From: Helicobacter pullorum NCTC 12824 | Lineage (GTDB): Bacteria > Campylobacterota > Campylobacteria > Campylobacterales > Helicobacteraceae | DNA: 64,000 nt | Direction of reading: 5' to 3' | Assembly: GCF_017979475.1 (NCBI RefSeq) | Contig: NZ_JAERIT010000005.1 | Coordinates: 116,907 to 180,906 of the forward strand | Shown here: positions 44,401 through 55,521 of the stretch, piece by piece | How the letters are laid out: every line of letters begins with the position of its first letter | Numbering within the stretch: the stretch's first letter is position 1 | Position numbers and translations under genes: made by a program | The notes under the pieces: model-generated | Databases searched by the model: none | Told to the model about the DNA's origin: nothing | Seen by the model: the letters and a program-made list of their open reading frames with translations, nothing else

Positions 44401-44852
44401 CTTAACTGCTTATACATCTCAGCAATAGCGGTTTTTAGCATTGCAAAAATCTTTTCAAATCCTTCTAAATTTTTATAATAGTATGGGTCAGGAATCTCTT
44501 GACCTTCTAAACCAAAATCCCCTATAAACTTTACTTTGCTTTCATCAAATCCCATTTTCAATAAATCGTGATAATTTTGCTTATCCATTGCCACAATCCA
44601 ATCAAATACATCATCGCCATATACGCTAACTTTTCTCCCTCTAAGGCTTGAAATATCAATTCCATATTTTCTAGCAATCGCGATAGAATTTGCACAAGGT
44701 GGCTCATCAATATGCCAACCACTCGTGCCAGCAGAATCAATTTTGAGCTCTAACCCCCTTTTTTGTGCCAAATCCCTTGCAATCCCCTCTGCCAAAGGTG
44801 AGCGACAAATATTCCCCAAACAAACAAAAAGAATAGATTCTATTTTTGACAT
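44397..44852 (-). CDS. low molecular weight protein-tyrosine phosphatase
   Basis: A 151-residue cytoplasmic phosphatase with the P-loop FVCLGNICRSPLAEG near the N-terminus and the general acid in PDPYYY near the C-terminus. Homologues often control capsule or exopolysaccharide kinases. I use the ATG at 44852 (MSKIESILFVC), 6 bases after asd stops on the strand; the longer frame to 44942 would overlap asd and has a Cys-rich nonsense N-terminus. Confidence 0.9.
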   Translation of the reverse strand: MSKIESILFVCLGNICRSPLAEGIARDLAQKRGLELKIDSAGTSGWHIDEPPCANSIAIARKYGIDISSLRGRKVSVYGDDVFDWIVAMDKQNYHDLLKMGFDESKVKFIGDFGLEGQEIPDPYYYKNLEGFEKIFAMLKTAIAEMYKQLS

Positions 44853-44857
44853 TAAAA

Positions 44858-45883
44858 CTACTTTTGCATTTTTATCCATTTTTCTGCAATTCTTACAGCA
44901 TTCGTGGCAGCACCTACACGAATTTGATCTGCCACACACCAAAGGTGCAAAATATGCTTATCATAATTATCTACGCGGATTCTTCCTACATAAGTCTCAT
45001 CAGTATCAGTTGCAAGGCTTGGCATAGGATAAGATTTTTCTTTTGGATTATCTACAAGCACTACCGATTCTGCTTTGCTTAATACATCTTTAGCGGCATC
45101 TGCGGTAATTTCTTGTTCAAAAGTGATTGTGATAGATTCACTATGACTTCGCAAAACAGGCACACGCACGCAAGTGGCACTTACTGCAAAATCACTATGC
45201 ATAATTTTATTGGTTTCTTTAATCATTTTCATCTCTTCTTTTGTGTAATCATTATCCAAAAATACATCGATGTGCGGAATAAGATTTAAGGCAATTCTAT
45301 GTGGAAAAGCTTTTGGCTCAACAGAATCTAATGAAAAATCAAAGAACTTTTGCATTTGCAACACTAGCTCTTCCATTCCTTTTTTGCCAGCTCCAGAAAC
45401 CGCTTGATAAGTGCTAACATCAACCCTTTTGATTCCAAATGCCTTGTGCAAAGGTGCCAAAATATGCACCATTTGGATTGTAGAGCAATTAGGATTTGCA
45501 ATAATGCCGGTTTTCTCCCACAATGCAATATCTTGTGGATTTACTTCAGGCACGACTAATGGGACATTCTCTTGCATTCTAAAATGACTTGTATTATCAA
45601 TCACAACAGCACCAGCCTTAGCAGCACTAGGTGCAAATTCAGCACTAATACTTCCTCCAGCAGAGAAAAACGCAATTTCAATATCCTCTTCCTCAAAAAC
45701 ACTGTGCGTAAGCTCTTGCACTTTATAAGTTTCGCCTTTATAGCTAATCTCCCTGCCAACGCTTCTTGCACTTGCTAGAGGAACAAGTTTATTGATAGGA
45801 AAATTTCGCTCTTCTAAGATTCTAAAAATCTCTTCACCTACAGCTCCAGTAGCCCCAACAACTGCCACATTAAATTTTTTCAT
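44858..45883 (-). CDS. asd: aspartate-semialdehyde dehydrogenase
   Basis: Makes aspartate semialdehyde for lysine, diaminopimelate, threonine and methionine synthesis. It has the NADP loop VVGATGAVGEEIFRIL, the catalytic Cys in ANPNCSTIQM and the later ATCVRVPVLRSHSES. 341 residues as usual. It follows flgR on the minus strand after 13 bases with AAAAAGGAG and is followed by the phosphatase gene. Confidence 0.95.
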   Translation of the reverse strand: MKKFNVAVVGATGAVGEEIFRILEERNFPINKLVPLASARSVGREISYKGETYKVQELTHSVFEEEDIEIAFFSAGGSISAEFAPSAAKAGAVVIDNTSHFRMQENVPLVVPEVNPQDIALWEKTGIIANPNCSTIQMVHILAPLHKAFGIKRVDVSTYQAVSGAGKKGMEELVLQMQKFFDFSLDSVEPKAFPHRIALNLIPHIDVFLDNDYTKEEMKMIKETNKIMHSDFAVSATCVRVPVLRSHSESITITFEQEITADAAKDVLSKAESVVLVDNPKEKSYPMPSLATDTDETYVGRIRVDNYDKHILHLWCVADQIRVGAATNAVRIAEKWIKMQK

Positions 45884-45896
45884 TTTTTTCTCCTTT

Positions 45897-47194
45897 TTAA
45901 AGTTTAATATTATAATGATTCATTTTGCTTTGCAAAATCTCTTTTTGCATACCAAGCATTTGTGCAGCATTATCAATATCCGAATCTGCAGCCTTTAATG
46001 CTTCATAAATCAATTCTTCTTCTAAGCTAGCAATTTTCTTAGCACCTCCACCTTCTCTTGAACTCAAAAACAAATCTTCTGGCATAATAGTATCATTCTC
46101 ACACAATATTGCTGCCCTCTCAACTACTGACAAAAGCTCCCTAATATTGCCGGGCCACTTATAAGAAAGCAATTGCTCTTTAGCCCCCTTCCCCCATTTT
46201 TTCTTCCCTATTCCATATTGTTTATCCACTTCTTCAAGCTTCCATTCACAAAGCGGGATAATTTCCTCTAGCCTCTCCCTTAGTGCTGGAATATTGATTG
46301 GAATTGTTTGCAATCTAAAAAACAAATCCTCTCGAAATTCACCTTTTTTGATTTTCTTTTGAATATCTGCATTGGTTGCTGCTACAAAACGAATATCCAC
46401 TTTAATAGGCTTATTACTTCCCAATCTTACAACCTCTTTTTCTTGCAATACACGCAAGAGTTTAGCTTGCAAGTTAGCGGGCATCTCCCCTATTTCATCT
46501 AAAAAATAGTCCCTCCATTGGCATTTTCAAATTTTCCCGCTCTTCCTTCTGTGGCATCTGTAAAAGCCCCTTTTTCATATCCAAAAAGTTCAGATTCTAG
46601 CAAATTTTCCGGAATAGCCGCCATATTAATAGCCACAAAAGGTGCTTTAACTCTTGGGGAGTTATTGTGAATATAATTAGCAAAAAGTTCTTTGCCTACT
46701 CCACTTTCACCCAAAAGCAAAACAGAAGCATCTGTTTTGGCTGCCTTATTAGCAAGATTGAGTGCCTTTTGTAATGCAGGTGAAGTAGCGATGAAACTAT
46801 GCTTTTGTTCAATCATATTCTTTTTGGGTGTTTTGGTGATAATCTCTTTAGCCTTTTTGGCACGATGAATCGCTTCTACAAGCGTTTCAATATCAAAAGG
46901 TTTTGTCAAAAAATCCTTAACACCCAATCTAATTGAATCAATGGCTTTATTTAAAGTTGCATTTCCGGTAATAATAAGTGCTTCATAACGCCCATTAAGA
47001 GTGCGTAAAAATTCTATCCCGTCCATTTGAGGCATATTAATATCAGTAATCACCAAGTCAATGCTGTCATCTAATTTTTTCAGTGCATCTTTAGCGCTCT
47101 TGAAACTAACAACTTCAAATTCTTCATATTCTGCTAATGCAATCTCCAAAGATTTACGCATATTGATATCATCTTCAACAATCGCTATTTTCAT
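45897..47194 (-). pseudogene. flgR: FlgR, sigma54 flagellar response regulator, frameshifted in a T tract
   Basis: FlgR, phosphorylated by FlgS, activates sigma54-dependent rod and hook genes. The front fragment (47194-46499) has a receiver domain with Asp in [13 protein letters not shown], the AAA+ Walker [10 protein letters not shown] and the sigma54-contacting GAFTDA. It stops after GGTIF at TAG. The back fragment (from about 46498 to 45897) resumes in another frame with [20 protein letters not shown] (Walker B) and ends in a weak Fis-like helix-turn-helix. Six T are present at 46501-46506 (coding strand) where seven would keep the frame. C. jejuni FlgR is known to phase-vary through A/T tracts, so an off state is plausible; sequencing error is the alternative. 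Confidence 0.9.
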
Positions 47195-47604
47195 CTTTGC
47201 TCCTTTGTGTTTGCCATAAGGTGATAGATTTTTGCAATCCCGCTTTCATATTCTATTTTAATTCTTGTTGCTGGAATAGACAAAAAACTAATATAAGCAC
47301 CCTTATAATCACTTGCTGTGCTTCTATCTTCTAATTTCACTCCCCATTTAAAAAAACACTCCAAAATATCTTCTTTTGAATATCTCAAAAACTCTTTTTC
47401 ACTTTTTGCATTATGGACTATTTCGCATTGTTTATAAGGATTCTTGACTTTATTTAGCGTTTCTGCATTTACCATAGCAGGAGAAAAATAGTATTTTTCG
47501 CTTAAAACAATTCCATTCTCTACTGCCACTCTATAAGAAAAAATATATTCTGATGCTTCTATGAAACTGCAAAGAAAAATCCCTATCAAAATTTTTTGCA
47601 TCAT
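47191..47604 (-). CDS. small exported protein between gyrA and flgR
   Basis: A 137-residue protein with a signal peptide ([20 protein letters not shown]) and no domain I recognise; features include [20 protein letters not shown] and two cysteines (KQCEIV and LECFFKWG) that could form a disulfide. I recall the same position in H. pylori (HP0702 between gyrA HP0701 and flgR HP0703). It overlaps both neighbours by 4 bases, so it is part of a gyrA-x-flgR operon. Confidence 0.85.
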   Translation of the reverse strand: MMQKILIGIFLCSFIEASEYIFSYRVAVENGIVLSEKYYFSPAMVNAETLNKVKNPYKQCEIVHNAKSEKEFLRYSKEDILECFFKWGVKLEDRSTASDYKGAYISFLSIPATRIKIEYESGIAKIYHLMANTKEQR

Positions 47605-50090
47605 TCCTCATTTTTCAAATCTAACAAACCATTTTCTTCTTCGATTACTTCTTCTTCTTTTTCCTCTTTTGGACACCTCGCTATAGAAACAACCTTATCA
47701 TCATCGACATTAACAATAATAACTCCACTTGTAGCGCGTCCTGCTTTGCGGATTGTTTGCATATCTACGCGTATCATCTTTCCACTAGAAGTAAGCACCA
47801 TTAAATCCATATTTTCATCTACATTGACTACGCCAACTAATTTTCCTGTTTTGCTAGTTAGCTTCATAGCAATAACGCCCTTACCACCACGATTTGTGAT
47901 TCTATATTCATTGATTTCTGTGCGTTTTCCTATTCCTTTTTCACTTACGCTTAAAATTTCCTCATTTTCATTAGAAACCACTGTTGCACCAATTACATAG
48001 TCTTTTGGTATTTTAAATTTAATAGCAGTCACCCCTCGTGCCACTCTACCAATCTCACGCACATTATCAACGCTAAATCTTACACACATACCTTCATAAG
48101 TTACTACCAAAATTTGCTGGATTGCTGGAGAAATGATTTTTGCAGTTACAAGCTCATCATTTTCATCTAAATTAATTGCCCTAACTCCAACACTTCTAAT
48201 ATTTTTAAATTCACTTAAATTAGTGCGTTTGATAATACCATTTTTGGTGAAAAACGCGATAGATTTATCCTCATTAAAATCTTTTGTTGTGATGGTTGCC
48301 ATAATCTTTTCATCAGGTGCTAGATTGATAAGATTCACAACAGCTTTCCCAATTGCTGTGCGACTAGCTTCTGGAATCTTATAAACTTTCAACCAATACA
48401 ATTGCCCTTTATTAGTGATAAACATTATTGTATCGTGCGTATCAGATACAAAAAAGCTCTCTATAAAATCATCATCATGGGTGTTAGCAGAAATTTTTCC
48501 TTTGCCTCCCCTATTTTGTTTTTCATAGGTTCGAACCGGCACTCTCTTTACATATCCACGATGACTCATTGTTACAACTACCGCTTCATTAGGAATCAAA
48601 TCTTCCATATCAATGCTTTCATAATCTTCTTCAATAGCAGTCAGTCGTTTTGTGCTAAACTTTTCTTTGACTTCTAATAATTCTTCTTTGATGATTTTAT
48701 TAAGCAAATCCTCGCTTCTTAGAATTGAATTTAAATATTCAATTTCTTTGAGTAATTCTTGGTATTCATTTTCGATTTTTTCTCTCTCCAAACCTGTCAA
48801 TCTTTGCAATCGCATATCTAAAATTGCTTGTGCTTGGATTTCACTTAGATTAAATTGAGAAATTAAGCCTTCTTTGGCTACCTTTGGATCGCTACTTGAG
48901 CGTATCAAAGAAACAATTTCATCAATATTTTCTAAGGCTATTCTTAATCCCTCCAAAATATGCGCTCTAGCCTTAGCTTTTTCTAATTCAAAAATTGTGC
49001 GTCTTATTACTACGCTTTTGCGATGAGAAATAAATAATCCCAACAACTCCAAAAGTGTAAATATTTTTGGCTCTTTGTTATAAATTGCAAGCAAAATAAT
49101 ACCAAAAGTACTTTCCATAGGGGTTGATTTAAAAAGGTGATTAAGCACAATCTCGCTCATTGCCTCTCGTTTTAGCTCAATAACAACTCTAATCCCCTCT
49201 CTATCGGATTCATCACGCACTTCAGAAATGCCTTCAATAACCTTCTCTTTGGCTAATTCAGCAATTTGCTCTACAAGTCTTGCTTTATTGACCTGATAGG
49301 GAATCTCATCAATTACAATAATATCTTTTGTTTTGGTTTTTTCAATATGTGTTTTGGCACGGACTTTAATGCGCCCTCTCCCTGTTTCATAAGCCTCTCT
49401 TATTCCATTTTTACCATAGATAATACCACCTGTTGGAAAATCTGGACCTTCAACAAATTGCAAAATTTCGTTTAATTCTGCTTTGGGATTATCAATCAAA
49501 TACACCAAAGCATCAATAATTTCATCTACTCTGTGGGGTGGAATATTTGTCGCCATACCCACAGCAATCCCATTAGAGCCATTAATAAGCAAATTTGGCA
49601 AACGACTTGGAAGAATATCTGGCTCTTTTAGTGTATCATCATAATTAGGGAGAAAATCTACTGTATCTTTATCAATATCTCTCAAAACTTCTTCTGCCGC
49701 TTGTGTCATTTTGGCTTCTGTATAACGCATAGCAGCAGCACTATCTCCATCAATACTACCAAAGTTTCCTTGTCCATCAACAAGCTCTAAACGCATAGAA
49801 AAATCTTGTGCCATTCTAACAAGTGCATCATAAACAGCTGTATCTCCGTGAGGGTGATATTTACCTATTACATCACCCACGATTCTTGCAGACTTTTTAT
49901 ACTTAGCTTTTGAAGTTACACCAAGCTCATACATTGCATATAAAATTCTTCTATGCACAGGTTTTAGACCATCTCTTGCATCTGGCAATGCGCGTCCAAC
50001 TATAACACTCATTGAATAATCAAGATAGCTTTCTTTAATAGAATCTTCAATATTGACATTTTGGATATCTTGGTTTAACAAATCAGACAT
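47601..50090 (-). CDS. gyrA: DNA gyrase subunit A
   Basis: Breaks and rejoins DNA for negative supercoiling with GyrB. The catalytic Tyr123 is in [10 protein letters not shown]. The quinolone region reads [20 protein letters not shown] with Thr84 and Asp88, the residues found in sensitive Campylobacter. The C-terminal beta-propeller has a GyrA-box-like segment around QNRGGKGKI, and the tail is acidic ([14 protein letters not shown]). 829 residues. It leads the gyrA-hypothetical-flgR operon. Confidence 0.96.
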   Translation of the reverse strand: MSDLLNQDIQNVNIEDSIKESYLDYSMSVIVGRALPDARDGLKPVHRRILYAMYELGVTSKAKYKKSARIVGDVIGKYHPHGDTAVYDALVRMAQDFSMRLELVDGQGNFGSIDGDSAAAMRYTEAKMTQAAEEVLRDIDKDTVDFLPNYDDTLKEPDILPSRLPNLLINGSNGIAVGMATNIPPHRVDEIIDALVYLIDNPKAELNEILQFVEGPDFPTGGIIYGKNGIREAYETGRGRIKVRAKTHIEKTKTKDIIVIDEIPYQVNKARLVEQIAELAKEKVIEGISEVRDESDREGIRVVIELKREAMSEIVLNHLFKSTPMESTFGIILLAIYNKEPKIFTLLELLGLFISHRKSVVIRRTIFELEKAKARAHILEGLRIALENIDEIVSLIRSSSDPKVAKEGLISQFNLSEIQAQAILDMRLQRLTGLEREKIENEYQELLKEIEYLNSILRSEDLLNKIIKEELLEVKEKFSTKRLTAIEEDYESIDMEDLIPNEAVVVTMSHRGYVKRVPVRTYEKQNRGGKGKISANTHDDDFIESFFVSDTHDTIMFITNKGQLYWLKVYKIPEASRTAIGKAVVNLINLAPDEKIMATITTKDFNEDKSIAFFTKNGIIKRTNLSEFKNIRSVGVRAINLDENDELVTAKIISPAIQQILVVTYEGMCVRFSVDNVREIGRVARGVTAIKFKIPKDYVIGATVVSNENEEILSVSEKGIGKRTEINEYRITNRGGKGVIAMKLTSKTGKLVGVVNVDENMDLMVLTSSGKMIRVDMQTIRKAGRATSGVIIVNVDDDKVVSIARCPKEEKEEEVIEEENGLLDLKNEE

Positions 50091-50133
50091 TTATCCCCTT
50101 CATCGTGTGAGCTAACAATTTTTAATTATACTT

Positions 50134-50874
50134 TCATTTAACTTTATTCTTGCTAATATCGCGGCTAATTTTGATTAAATCACAAGTTTTTTTATAAGTA
50201 GGCATTGATTCTAAAATCGCTGTATTTTGATTGATTTTGCACAAAAATTCTAAAATTTCTTGATGTTTTAGAAGTGAAAGATGTTGTTTTTCTCTTTTTT
50301 GCACAAGGATTCCCAAAAAATCATTCCCCGCAAATAAAGGCATTCCAAGAAGATTTCTTTTATTTTCTTGCAGTATTGTTTGCAAATCTTGCCAACTTAT
50401 TTTTTCTATACCAAAATTCAGCCATTCTTGCTCCAAAAAATAAGAAATCATTAAACCTTCTACATTAGAGATTTCCACAGGCTTTTTTAAAATATCAAAA
50501 AATTTACTCTTAAAATGCAAAAGTCGGAAATTAGGTTTAGGCAATACATTGCAATAAAAATCTGTAAAATTATACGCTTTTAATATCGCCAATCCCAAAG
50601 TATCATCTAATGCCAAAATTTGTGCATGGCTAAGGCAAGTTATGGGTTCTTCCAAAGATTCGCTATTATACAAAACAATCTCTTTTGCTCTATCTTTTTC
50701 ATAAACCAAACTTGAACTTGTCAAAATTAATCCCTCATTAATAACAATCCCATAACCTTCTTTAAAATCCTGTGCTCCAAATGAAGCGACAATTTTCAAA
50801 CCATCTTTAATCCAAGTTGGATATTGTGCATAGAGATTCCCTACCAAGAGCAAAAACAAAATCACTTTAGCCAT
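50134..50874 (-). CDS. exported trypsin-fold protein lacking catalytic residues
   Basis: A 246-residue protein with a signal peptide (MAKVILFLLLVGNLYAQ). The segments GYGIVINEGLILTSSSLV, ALDDTLGLAILKAY and NLLGMPLFAGNDFLGILV follow the pattern of a DegP/trypsin-like serine protease, but the catalytic His (LTNAHVV in active forms) and Ser (GxSGGP) are replaced. It would be a periplasmic pseudo-protease, perhaps a binding or scaffold protein. The match is by pattern and moderate. It lies upstream of gyrA on the same strand, 43 bases away. Confidence 0.6.
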   Translation of the reverse strand: MAKVILFLLLVGNLYAQYPTWIKDGLKIVASFGAQDFKEGYGIVINEGLILTSSSLVYEKDRAKEIVLYNSESLEEPITCLSHAQILALDDTLGLAILKAYNFTDFYCNVLPKPNFRLLHFKSKFFDILKKPVEISNVEGLMISYFLEQEWLNFGIEKISWQDLQTILQENKRNLLGMPLFAGNDFLGILVQKREKQHLSLLKHQEILEFLCKINQNTAILESMPTYKKTCDLIKISRDISKNKVK

Positions 50875-50956
50875 TTTTCACTCCCATCTAATTATTGTTT
50901 TAAGCAATAAAATACTACAATAAAACTCTTTAATTGAAGTTTTACAAGGAAACAAT

Positions 50957-51433
50957 ATGGAACTAAAAGATTTTAATCTCTCAAAAGATGAACTTGCCAC
51001 TTTGCAAAATGCCATAATCCACACAGAAAAAGGCGATATGAAAATCAAACTTTTTCCAGAAGCAGCACCAAATACTGTTGCAAATTTCGCCTCTTTGGCA
51101 AAAAGTGGATTTTATAATAATCTTAATTTTCATCGCGTTATTGCAGGATTTGTAGCACAAGGTGGTTGTCCAAATGGCGATGGTAGAGGGGGACCAGAAT
51201 ACAGAATCAAATGCGAATTACAAAACAATCCTCATAAACACTTACGCGGCACTTTATCTATGGCTCATGCAGGAAGAGATACGGGAGGAAGTCAGTTTTT
51301 CATCTGTTTTGCCCCACAACCGCACTTAGATGGAGAACACACCGTTTTTGGACAAATAGAAGATAAGGATAGCCTAAAAGTGTTAGATTCTATAAAGCAG
51401 GGAGATAAGATTCTCAATATTGAAATTTGCTAA
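50957..51433 (+). CDS. ppiA: cyclophilin-type peptidyl-prolyl cis-trans isomerase
   Basis: Catalyses proline isomerisation. The 158 residues include [39 protein letters not shown] and [22 protein letters not shown], with the usual catalytic Arg and Phe/Gln residues. No signal peptide is visible, so it is cytoplasmic. It stands alone, preceded by AAGGAAAC and followed by a hairpin. Confidence 0.93.
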   Translation: MELKDFNLSKDELATLQNAIIHTEKGDMKIKLFPEAAPNTVANFASLAKSGFYNNLNFHRVIAGFVAQGGCPNGDGRGGPEYRIKCELQNNPHKHLRGTLSMAHAGRDTGGSQFFICFAPQPHLDGEHTVFGQIEDKDSLKVLDSIKQGDKILNIEIC

Positions 51434-51452
51434 CAAGCCAAAAGCTTGTTAG
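51430..51452 (+). terminator. hairpin after the cyclophilin gene
   Basis: CTAACAAGC-CAAAA-GCTTGTTAG, a perfect 9-base stem that includes the stop codon. No T run follows, so termination efficiency is uncertain. Confidence 0.5.
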
Positions 51453-51831
51453 AATCCACAGATTAAAACTCTAGTTTGGAGGTTTTATTTGCATATAAAG
51501 GAATTTGTGAGTGAATAATCAGTGGTTTTCTTAAAATAAACAATTTCCAAAAATAGCAATTTTCTCTCTTTTTTAAAATTTCTAATTTTAAATGGCATGC
51601 TTCTTAAATTTTCTACCAAATATTCTATTTCAAAATAAACATTTCAAACAGCATTTTATCCTATTAAAATTGCTCGATTGCAATTAAAAAATTAAAAAAG
51701 TTAAATTGACTTAAGACATTTTAGAGATAAAAACATAATTTAAGAGCAATTGCCAAATAATCAAAATTTTAATGAAGTATTTTACAAAGATTGAGATTAC
51801 AATCTTTTGCAATCCCAATCTAGCTCTTAAA
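51453..51831. other. AT-rich intergenic region between ppiA and acnB 3' ends
   Basis: About 380 bases with no supported ORF. It is bounded by two hairpins: the one after ppiA and AAAGATTG-AGATTA-CAATCTTT at 51786-51807, which may help end acnB transcription from the other side. Nothing else recognised. Confidence 0.5.
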
Positions 51832-54381
51832 TTAATTTAATTCCCAATTTTCCAAGAGATTAAAATTCAAATAACGATAGATTTGCTCCTCTTTGCCTTC
51901 TATTTTCTTAGGGATTAATTCTAAATATTCTTTTTTGGTTGGGATTCTGCCAAGCAAAGCACAGATTGCTGCTAATTCTGCACTTCCCAAATACACTTGC
52001 GCACCCTTACCCATTCGATTATCAAAATTTCTTGTAGAAGTTGAAAACACCACTGCATTATCTCTTACACGCGCTTGATTTCCCATACACAAGCTACATC
52101 CCGGTATCTCTATCCTAGCTCCTGCTGCACCAAAGAGCGAATAATAACCCTCTTCTACCAATTCTTTTGCGTCCATTTTGGTTGGTGGAGCAACCCATAA
52201 TGTCGTTGGCACCATTCCCTCGCCTCTTAAAACTTCCCCTAAAGCACGATAATGCCCGATATTTGTCATACAACTTCCGACAAAAACTTCATCGATTTTA
52301 TGCGGACGATTTGGATTTGCCAAAATTTCACTCAATGTCGCCACATCATCAGGATCATTTGGACAAGCAAGGATTGGTTCAGTAATTTCATCAAGATTAA
52401 TCTCAATGATTGCCGCATATTCTGCATTAGAATCTGCCTTTAATAATACTGGATTATCAATCCATTCTTGCATTTTTTCCGCTCGCCTTTTAAGAGTTTT
52501 TGCATCTTGATACCCTGCTTGAATCATCGCTTCAATCAATGCAATATTAGATTTTAGATATTCAATAATCGGTTCTTTATTCAAAGCAATACTGCAAGCT
52601 GCAGCACTTCTTTCTGCACTCGCATCACTCAATTCAAAAGCTTGTTCAACTTTCAAATTTGGCAATCCTTCAATCTCCAAAATCCTTCCACTAAAAATAT
52701 TTTTTTTGCCCTTTTTTTCCACCGTTAGCAAACCTTGCTTAATTGCATAATAAGGAATTGCATTCACCAAATCTCGCAAAGTAATACCCGGTTGCATTTT
52801 GCCTTTAAATCTCACAAGCACAGATTCTGGCATATCAAGAGGCATAGACCCCGTAACTGCCGCAAAAGCAACTAACCCACTTCCCGCAGGAAAACTAATA
52901 CCTATTGGGAATCGAGTGTGCGAATCTCCTCCTGTCCCTACACTATCTGGCAATACCATGCGATTAAGCCAAGAGTGAATAACGCCATCACCGGGCTTCA
53001 ATGCCACTCCACCGCGACTACTCATAAATTGAGGTAAAGTTGCGTGCAAATTTACATCTGCTGGTTTTGGATAAGCAGCAGTATGGCAGAAACTTTGCAA
53101 CACAAAATCCGCACTAAATCCCAAAGAAGCAAGTTCTTTGATTTCATCTCTTGTCATTGCCCCTGTAGTATCTTGACTACCAACTGTGCTAACTCTAGGC
53201 TCACAATAAGTGCCGGGCAAAATTCCTTCTACCCCACAAGCTTTTCCAACCATTTTTTGAGCCAAAGTAAATCCTTTTGCCTCTCCTTGTGGCACTTGAG
53301 GTTTTGCAAAAATATCTTCTTTAGGAAGTTTTAAAGCCTCCCTCGCTTTTACAGTTAAACCTCTACCAATGATTAGATTAATCCTGCCACCTGCTCTTAT
53401 TTCATCTGCTAAAGTATTAGGTTTTAGACTAAATTTTGAAACCACTGCCCCATTTTTGCAAATCTCGCCCTTATAAGGATAAATATCTATTACATCACCT
53501 TCGTTTAATTCTCCCACAGGAGCTACAATAGGCAAACAACCACTATCTTCACAGGTATTAAAGAAAATAGGAGCAATCACACCCCCTATCACCAAACCAC
53601 CAGCCTTTTTATTTGGAATATAAGGAATATCCCTTCCCATATGCCATACAAGAGAATTACAAGCCGATTTTCTCGAGCTTCCTGTCCCTACAACATCGCC
53701 CACATAAACAAGTGGATAACCTTTTTTCTTTAGTTCTTCAATTCTACCAAATGCGTTTTGTGTGCGACTTTTTAGCATTGCTTGTGCGTGGAGTGGAATA
53801 TCACTTCTTGTAAAGGCATCACCAGCTGGGCTTAAATCATCGGTATTAGTTTCCCCATCAACCTTAAAAACTACCGCTGTAATTTTTTCAGCTAATGGCT
53901 CTTTTGTCAAAAACCACTCTGCATTTGCCCAAGATTCTAAAACTTCTTTAGCATAAGCATTGTTTTTGCTTAACTCCACGACTTCACCAAATGAATCATA
54001 AACCAACAAAGTGTGTTTTAGGGCTTCTGCGGCGGACTTTGCAACCTCACTATCGTTTGATTTTAGTGCATTAATTAAAGGGGCAATGTTATAACCGCCA
54101 AGCATACTTCCTAGAAGTTTAATTGCTAGAGTTTTAGAGATTCCATTAATGCTAATTTTTCCCTCTACAATTTCATTCAAAAATGCTGCTTTTACTTTGG
54201 CAGCTTCATCAACACCCGGAGAAACACGATTTGAAATTAATTCAACCAATTCTTCTTGTCTTTCCCCCTTTTTTAACAAAGCAATCACTTCACTCACTTG
54301 TTCCTTTGTCAATGGAAGTGGGGGGACATTTTGTTTTGCACGCTGTTTAACTTGTTCTTGATATTCTTCAAAAAAGCTCAT
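51832..54381 (-). CDS. acnB: aconitate hydratase B
   Basis: Bifunctional TCA cycle aconitase with a 4Fe-4S cluster. It has the AcnB N-terminal helical (HEAT-like) domain, [47 protein letters not shown] and the cluster cysteines around FVGSCMTN and [12 protein letters not shown]. The 849 residues match AcnB. It is divergent from cysK over 215 bases. Confidence 0.96.
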   Translation of the reverse strand: MSFFEEYQEQVKQRAKQNVPPLPLTKEQVSEVIALLKKGERQEELVELISNRVSPGVDEAAKVKAAFLNEIVEGKISINGISKTLAIKLLGSMLGGYNIAPLINALKSNDSEVAKSAAEALKHTLLVYDSFGEVVELSKNNAYAKEVLESWANAEWFLTKEPLAEKITAVVFKVDGETNTDDLSPAGDAFTRSDIPLHAQAMLKSRTQNAFGRIEELKKKGYPLVYVGDVVGTGSSRKSACNSLVWHMGRDIPYIPNKKAGGLVIGGVIAPIFFNTCEDSGCLPIVAPVGELNEGDVIDIYPYKGEICKNGAVVSKFSLKPNTLADEIRAGGRINLIIGRGLTVKAREALKLPKEDIFAKPQVPQGEAKGFTLAQKMVGKACGVEGILPGTYCEPRVSTVGSQDTTGAMTRDEIKELASLGFSADFVLQSFCHTAAYPKPADVNLHATLPQFMSSRGGVALKPGDGVIHSWLNRMVLPDSVGTGGDSHTRFPIGISFPAGSGLVAFAAVTGSMPLDMPESVLVRFKGKMQPGITLRDLVNAIPYYAIKQGLLTVEKKGKKNIFSGRILEIEGLPNLKVEQAFELSDASAERSAAACSIALNKEPIIEYLKSNIALIEAMIQAGYQDAKTLKRRAEKMQEWIDNPVLLKADSNAEYAAIIEINLDEITEPILACPNDPDDVATLSEILANPNRPHKIDEVFVGSCMTNIGHYRALGEVLRGEGMVPTTLWVAPPTKMDAKELVEEGYYSLFGAAGARIEIPGCSLCMGNQARVRDNAVVFSTSTRNFDNRMGKGAQVYLGSAELAAICALLGRIPTKKEYLELIPKKIEGKEEQIYRYLNFNLLENWELN

Positions 54382-54526
54382 TGATCTCTCCTAATTTTTA
54401 TCGATAAATTTCATAAATCATACAAAATTTTTTCTTAAAACAATAGATAAAAAAATTTTAAACTTTTATTTTTATTGCTTTATGTTTGCAAATGAAACAT
54501 TTTTCACACAAAAGATACCAAAAATC

Positions 54527-54556
54527 TTGACAAAATATTTTCTCTTAGGCTAAATT
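54527..54556 (+). promoter_or_regulatory. sigma70-type promoter for cysK
   Basis: TTGACA at 54527-54532 and TAAATT at 54551-54556, 18 bases apart, 41 bases before the cysK start. A clear -35 is rare in this window. Confidence 0.5.
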
Positions 54557-54596
54557 TACTTTTTGATAAAAAAATATTGATTGATAAGGTTTTATT

Positions 54597-55520
54597 ATGA
54601 AAGTAGCTCATTGCATTACAGAAATTATCGGAAATACTCCGCTTTTGTTTTTAAATCATCTCTCCAAAGAAAGTGGGGCAAATATCTATGCTAAATGCGA
54701 ATTTTTAAATCCAAGTGGTTCAATCAAAGATAGAATCGCTCTTAATATGATTGAATCTGCCCTTAATGAAGGTAAAATCAACGCAAATACAACCCTCATA
54801 GAGCCCACCAGTGGCAATACAGGTATCGGACTAGCTTCAATTTGTGCTGCTAAAGGGATTAAGCTAATCCTCACAATGCCAGAATCTATGAGTATCGAGA
54901 GACGCAAACTGCTTAGTGCTTTTGGGGCAAAACTAGAGCTAACCCCTGCTTCACAAGGAATGAAAGGGGCAGTCAATCGTGCTTTGGAATTGCAAAAAGA
55001 AATCCCAAATTCACTTGTACTGCAACAATTCCAAAACCCAGCAAATCCAGAGATTCACAGAAAAACTACCGCATTAGAAATTTGGGAAGCTTTAGAAGGT
55101 AAGATTGATATATTTGTGAGTGCTGTGGGCACAGGCGGGAGTCTAAGTGGCATAGGTGCAGTGCTTAAGGCAAAAAATCCCAATATCAAAGTCATCGCGG
55201 TGGAGCCTATTAACTCTCCCGTTCTTAGTGGTGGCAATCCCGGACCGCACAAGATTCAGGGTATCGGTGCAGGATTTATCCCAGAAACTTTGGATACAAG
55301 CCTTATTGATAAGATTTTGCAAGTTGATGCTGAACTTGCCGCAGAAGAATCACGCAAAATCGCTAAAAACGAGGGTGTGCTAGTGGGAATCTCAAGTGGA
55401 GCAAACCTTTGGGGTGCAAGACAAATGGCAAAACAATATCCCAATGCCAATATTGTAACTATTTTGTGCGATACAGGGGAGCGGTATTTAAGCACCGATC
55501 TTTACTCCACAGCACAATAA
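54597..55520 (+). CDS. cysK: cysteine synthase A
   Basis: PLP enzyme that makes cysteine from O-acetylserine and sulfide. It begins with ITEIIGNTPLLFLNHL, carries the PLP Lys in PSGSIKDRIALNMIE, the PLP phosphate site EPTSGNTGIGLA and GTGGSLSGIGAVLK. 307 residues as usual. It ends 1 base from the stop of the G3E GTPase gene on the other strand. Single gene with its own promoter. Confidence 0.95.
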   Translation: MKVAHCITEIIGNTPLLFLNHLSKESGANIYAKCEFLNPSGSIKDRIALNMIESALNEGKINANTTLIEPTSGNTGIGLASICAAKGIKLILTMPESMSIERRKLLSAFGAKLELTPASQGMKGAVNRALELQKEIPNSLVLQQFQNPANPEIHRKTTALEIWEALEGKIDIFVSAVGTGGSLSGIGAVLKAKNPNIKVIAVEPINSPVLSGGNPGPHKIQGIGAGFIPETLDTSLIDKILQVDAELAAEESRKIAKNEGVLVGISSGANLWGARQMAKQYPNANIVTILCDTGERYLSTDLYSTAQ

Positions 55521-55521
55521 A

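Noticed and set aside
44853..44942. N-terminal extension of the tyrosine phosphatase
   Set aside because: It lies within asd, is Cys-rich nonsense, and the normal family start is at 44852.
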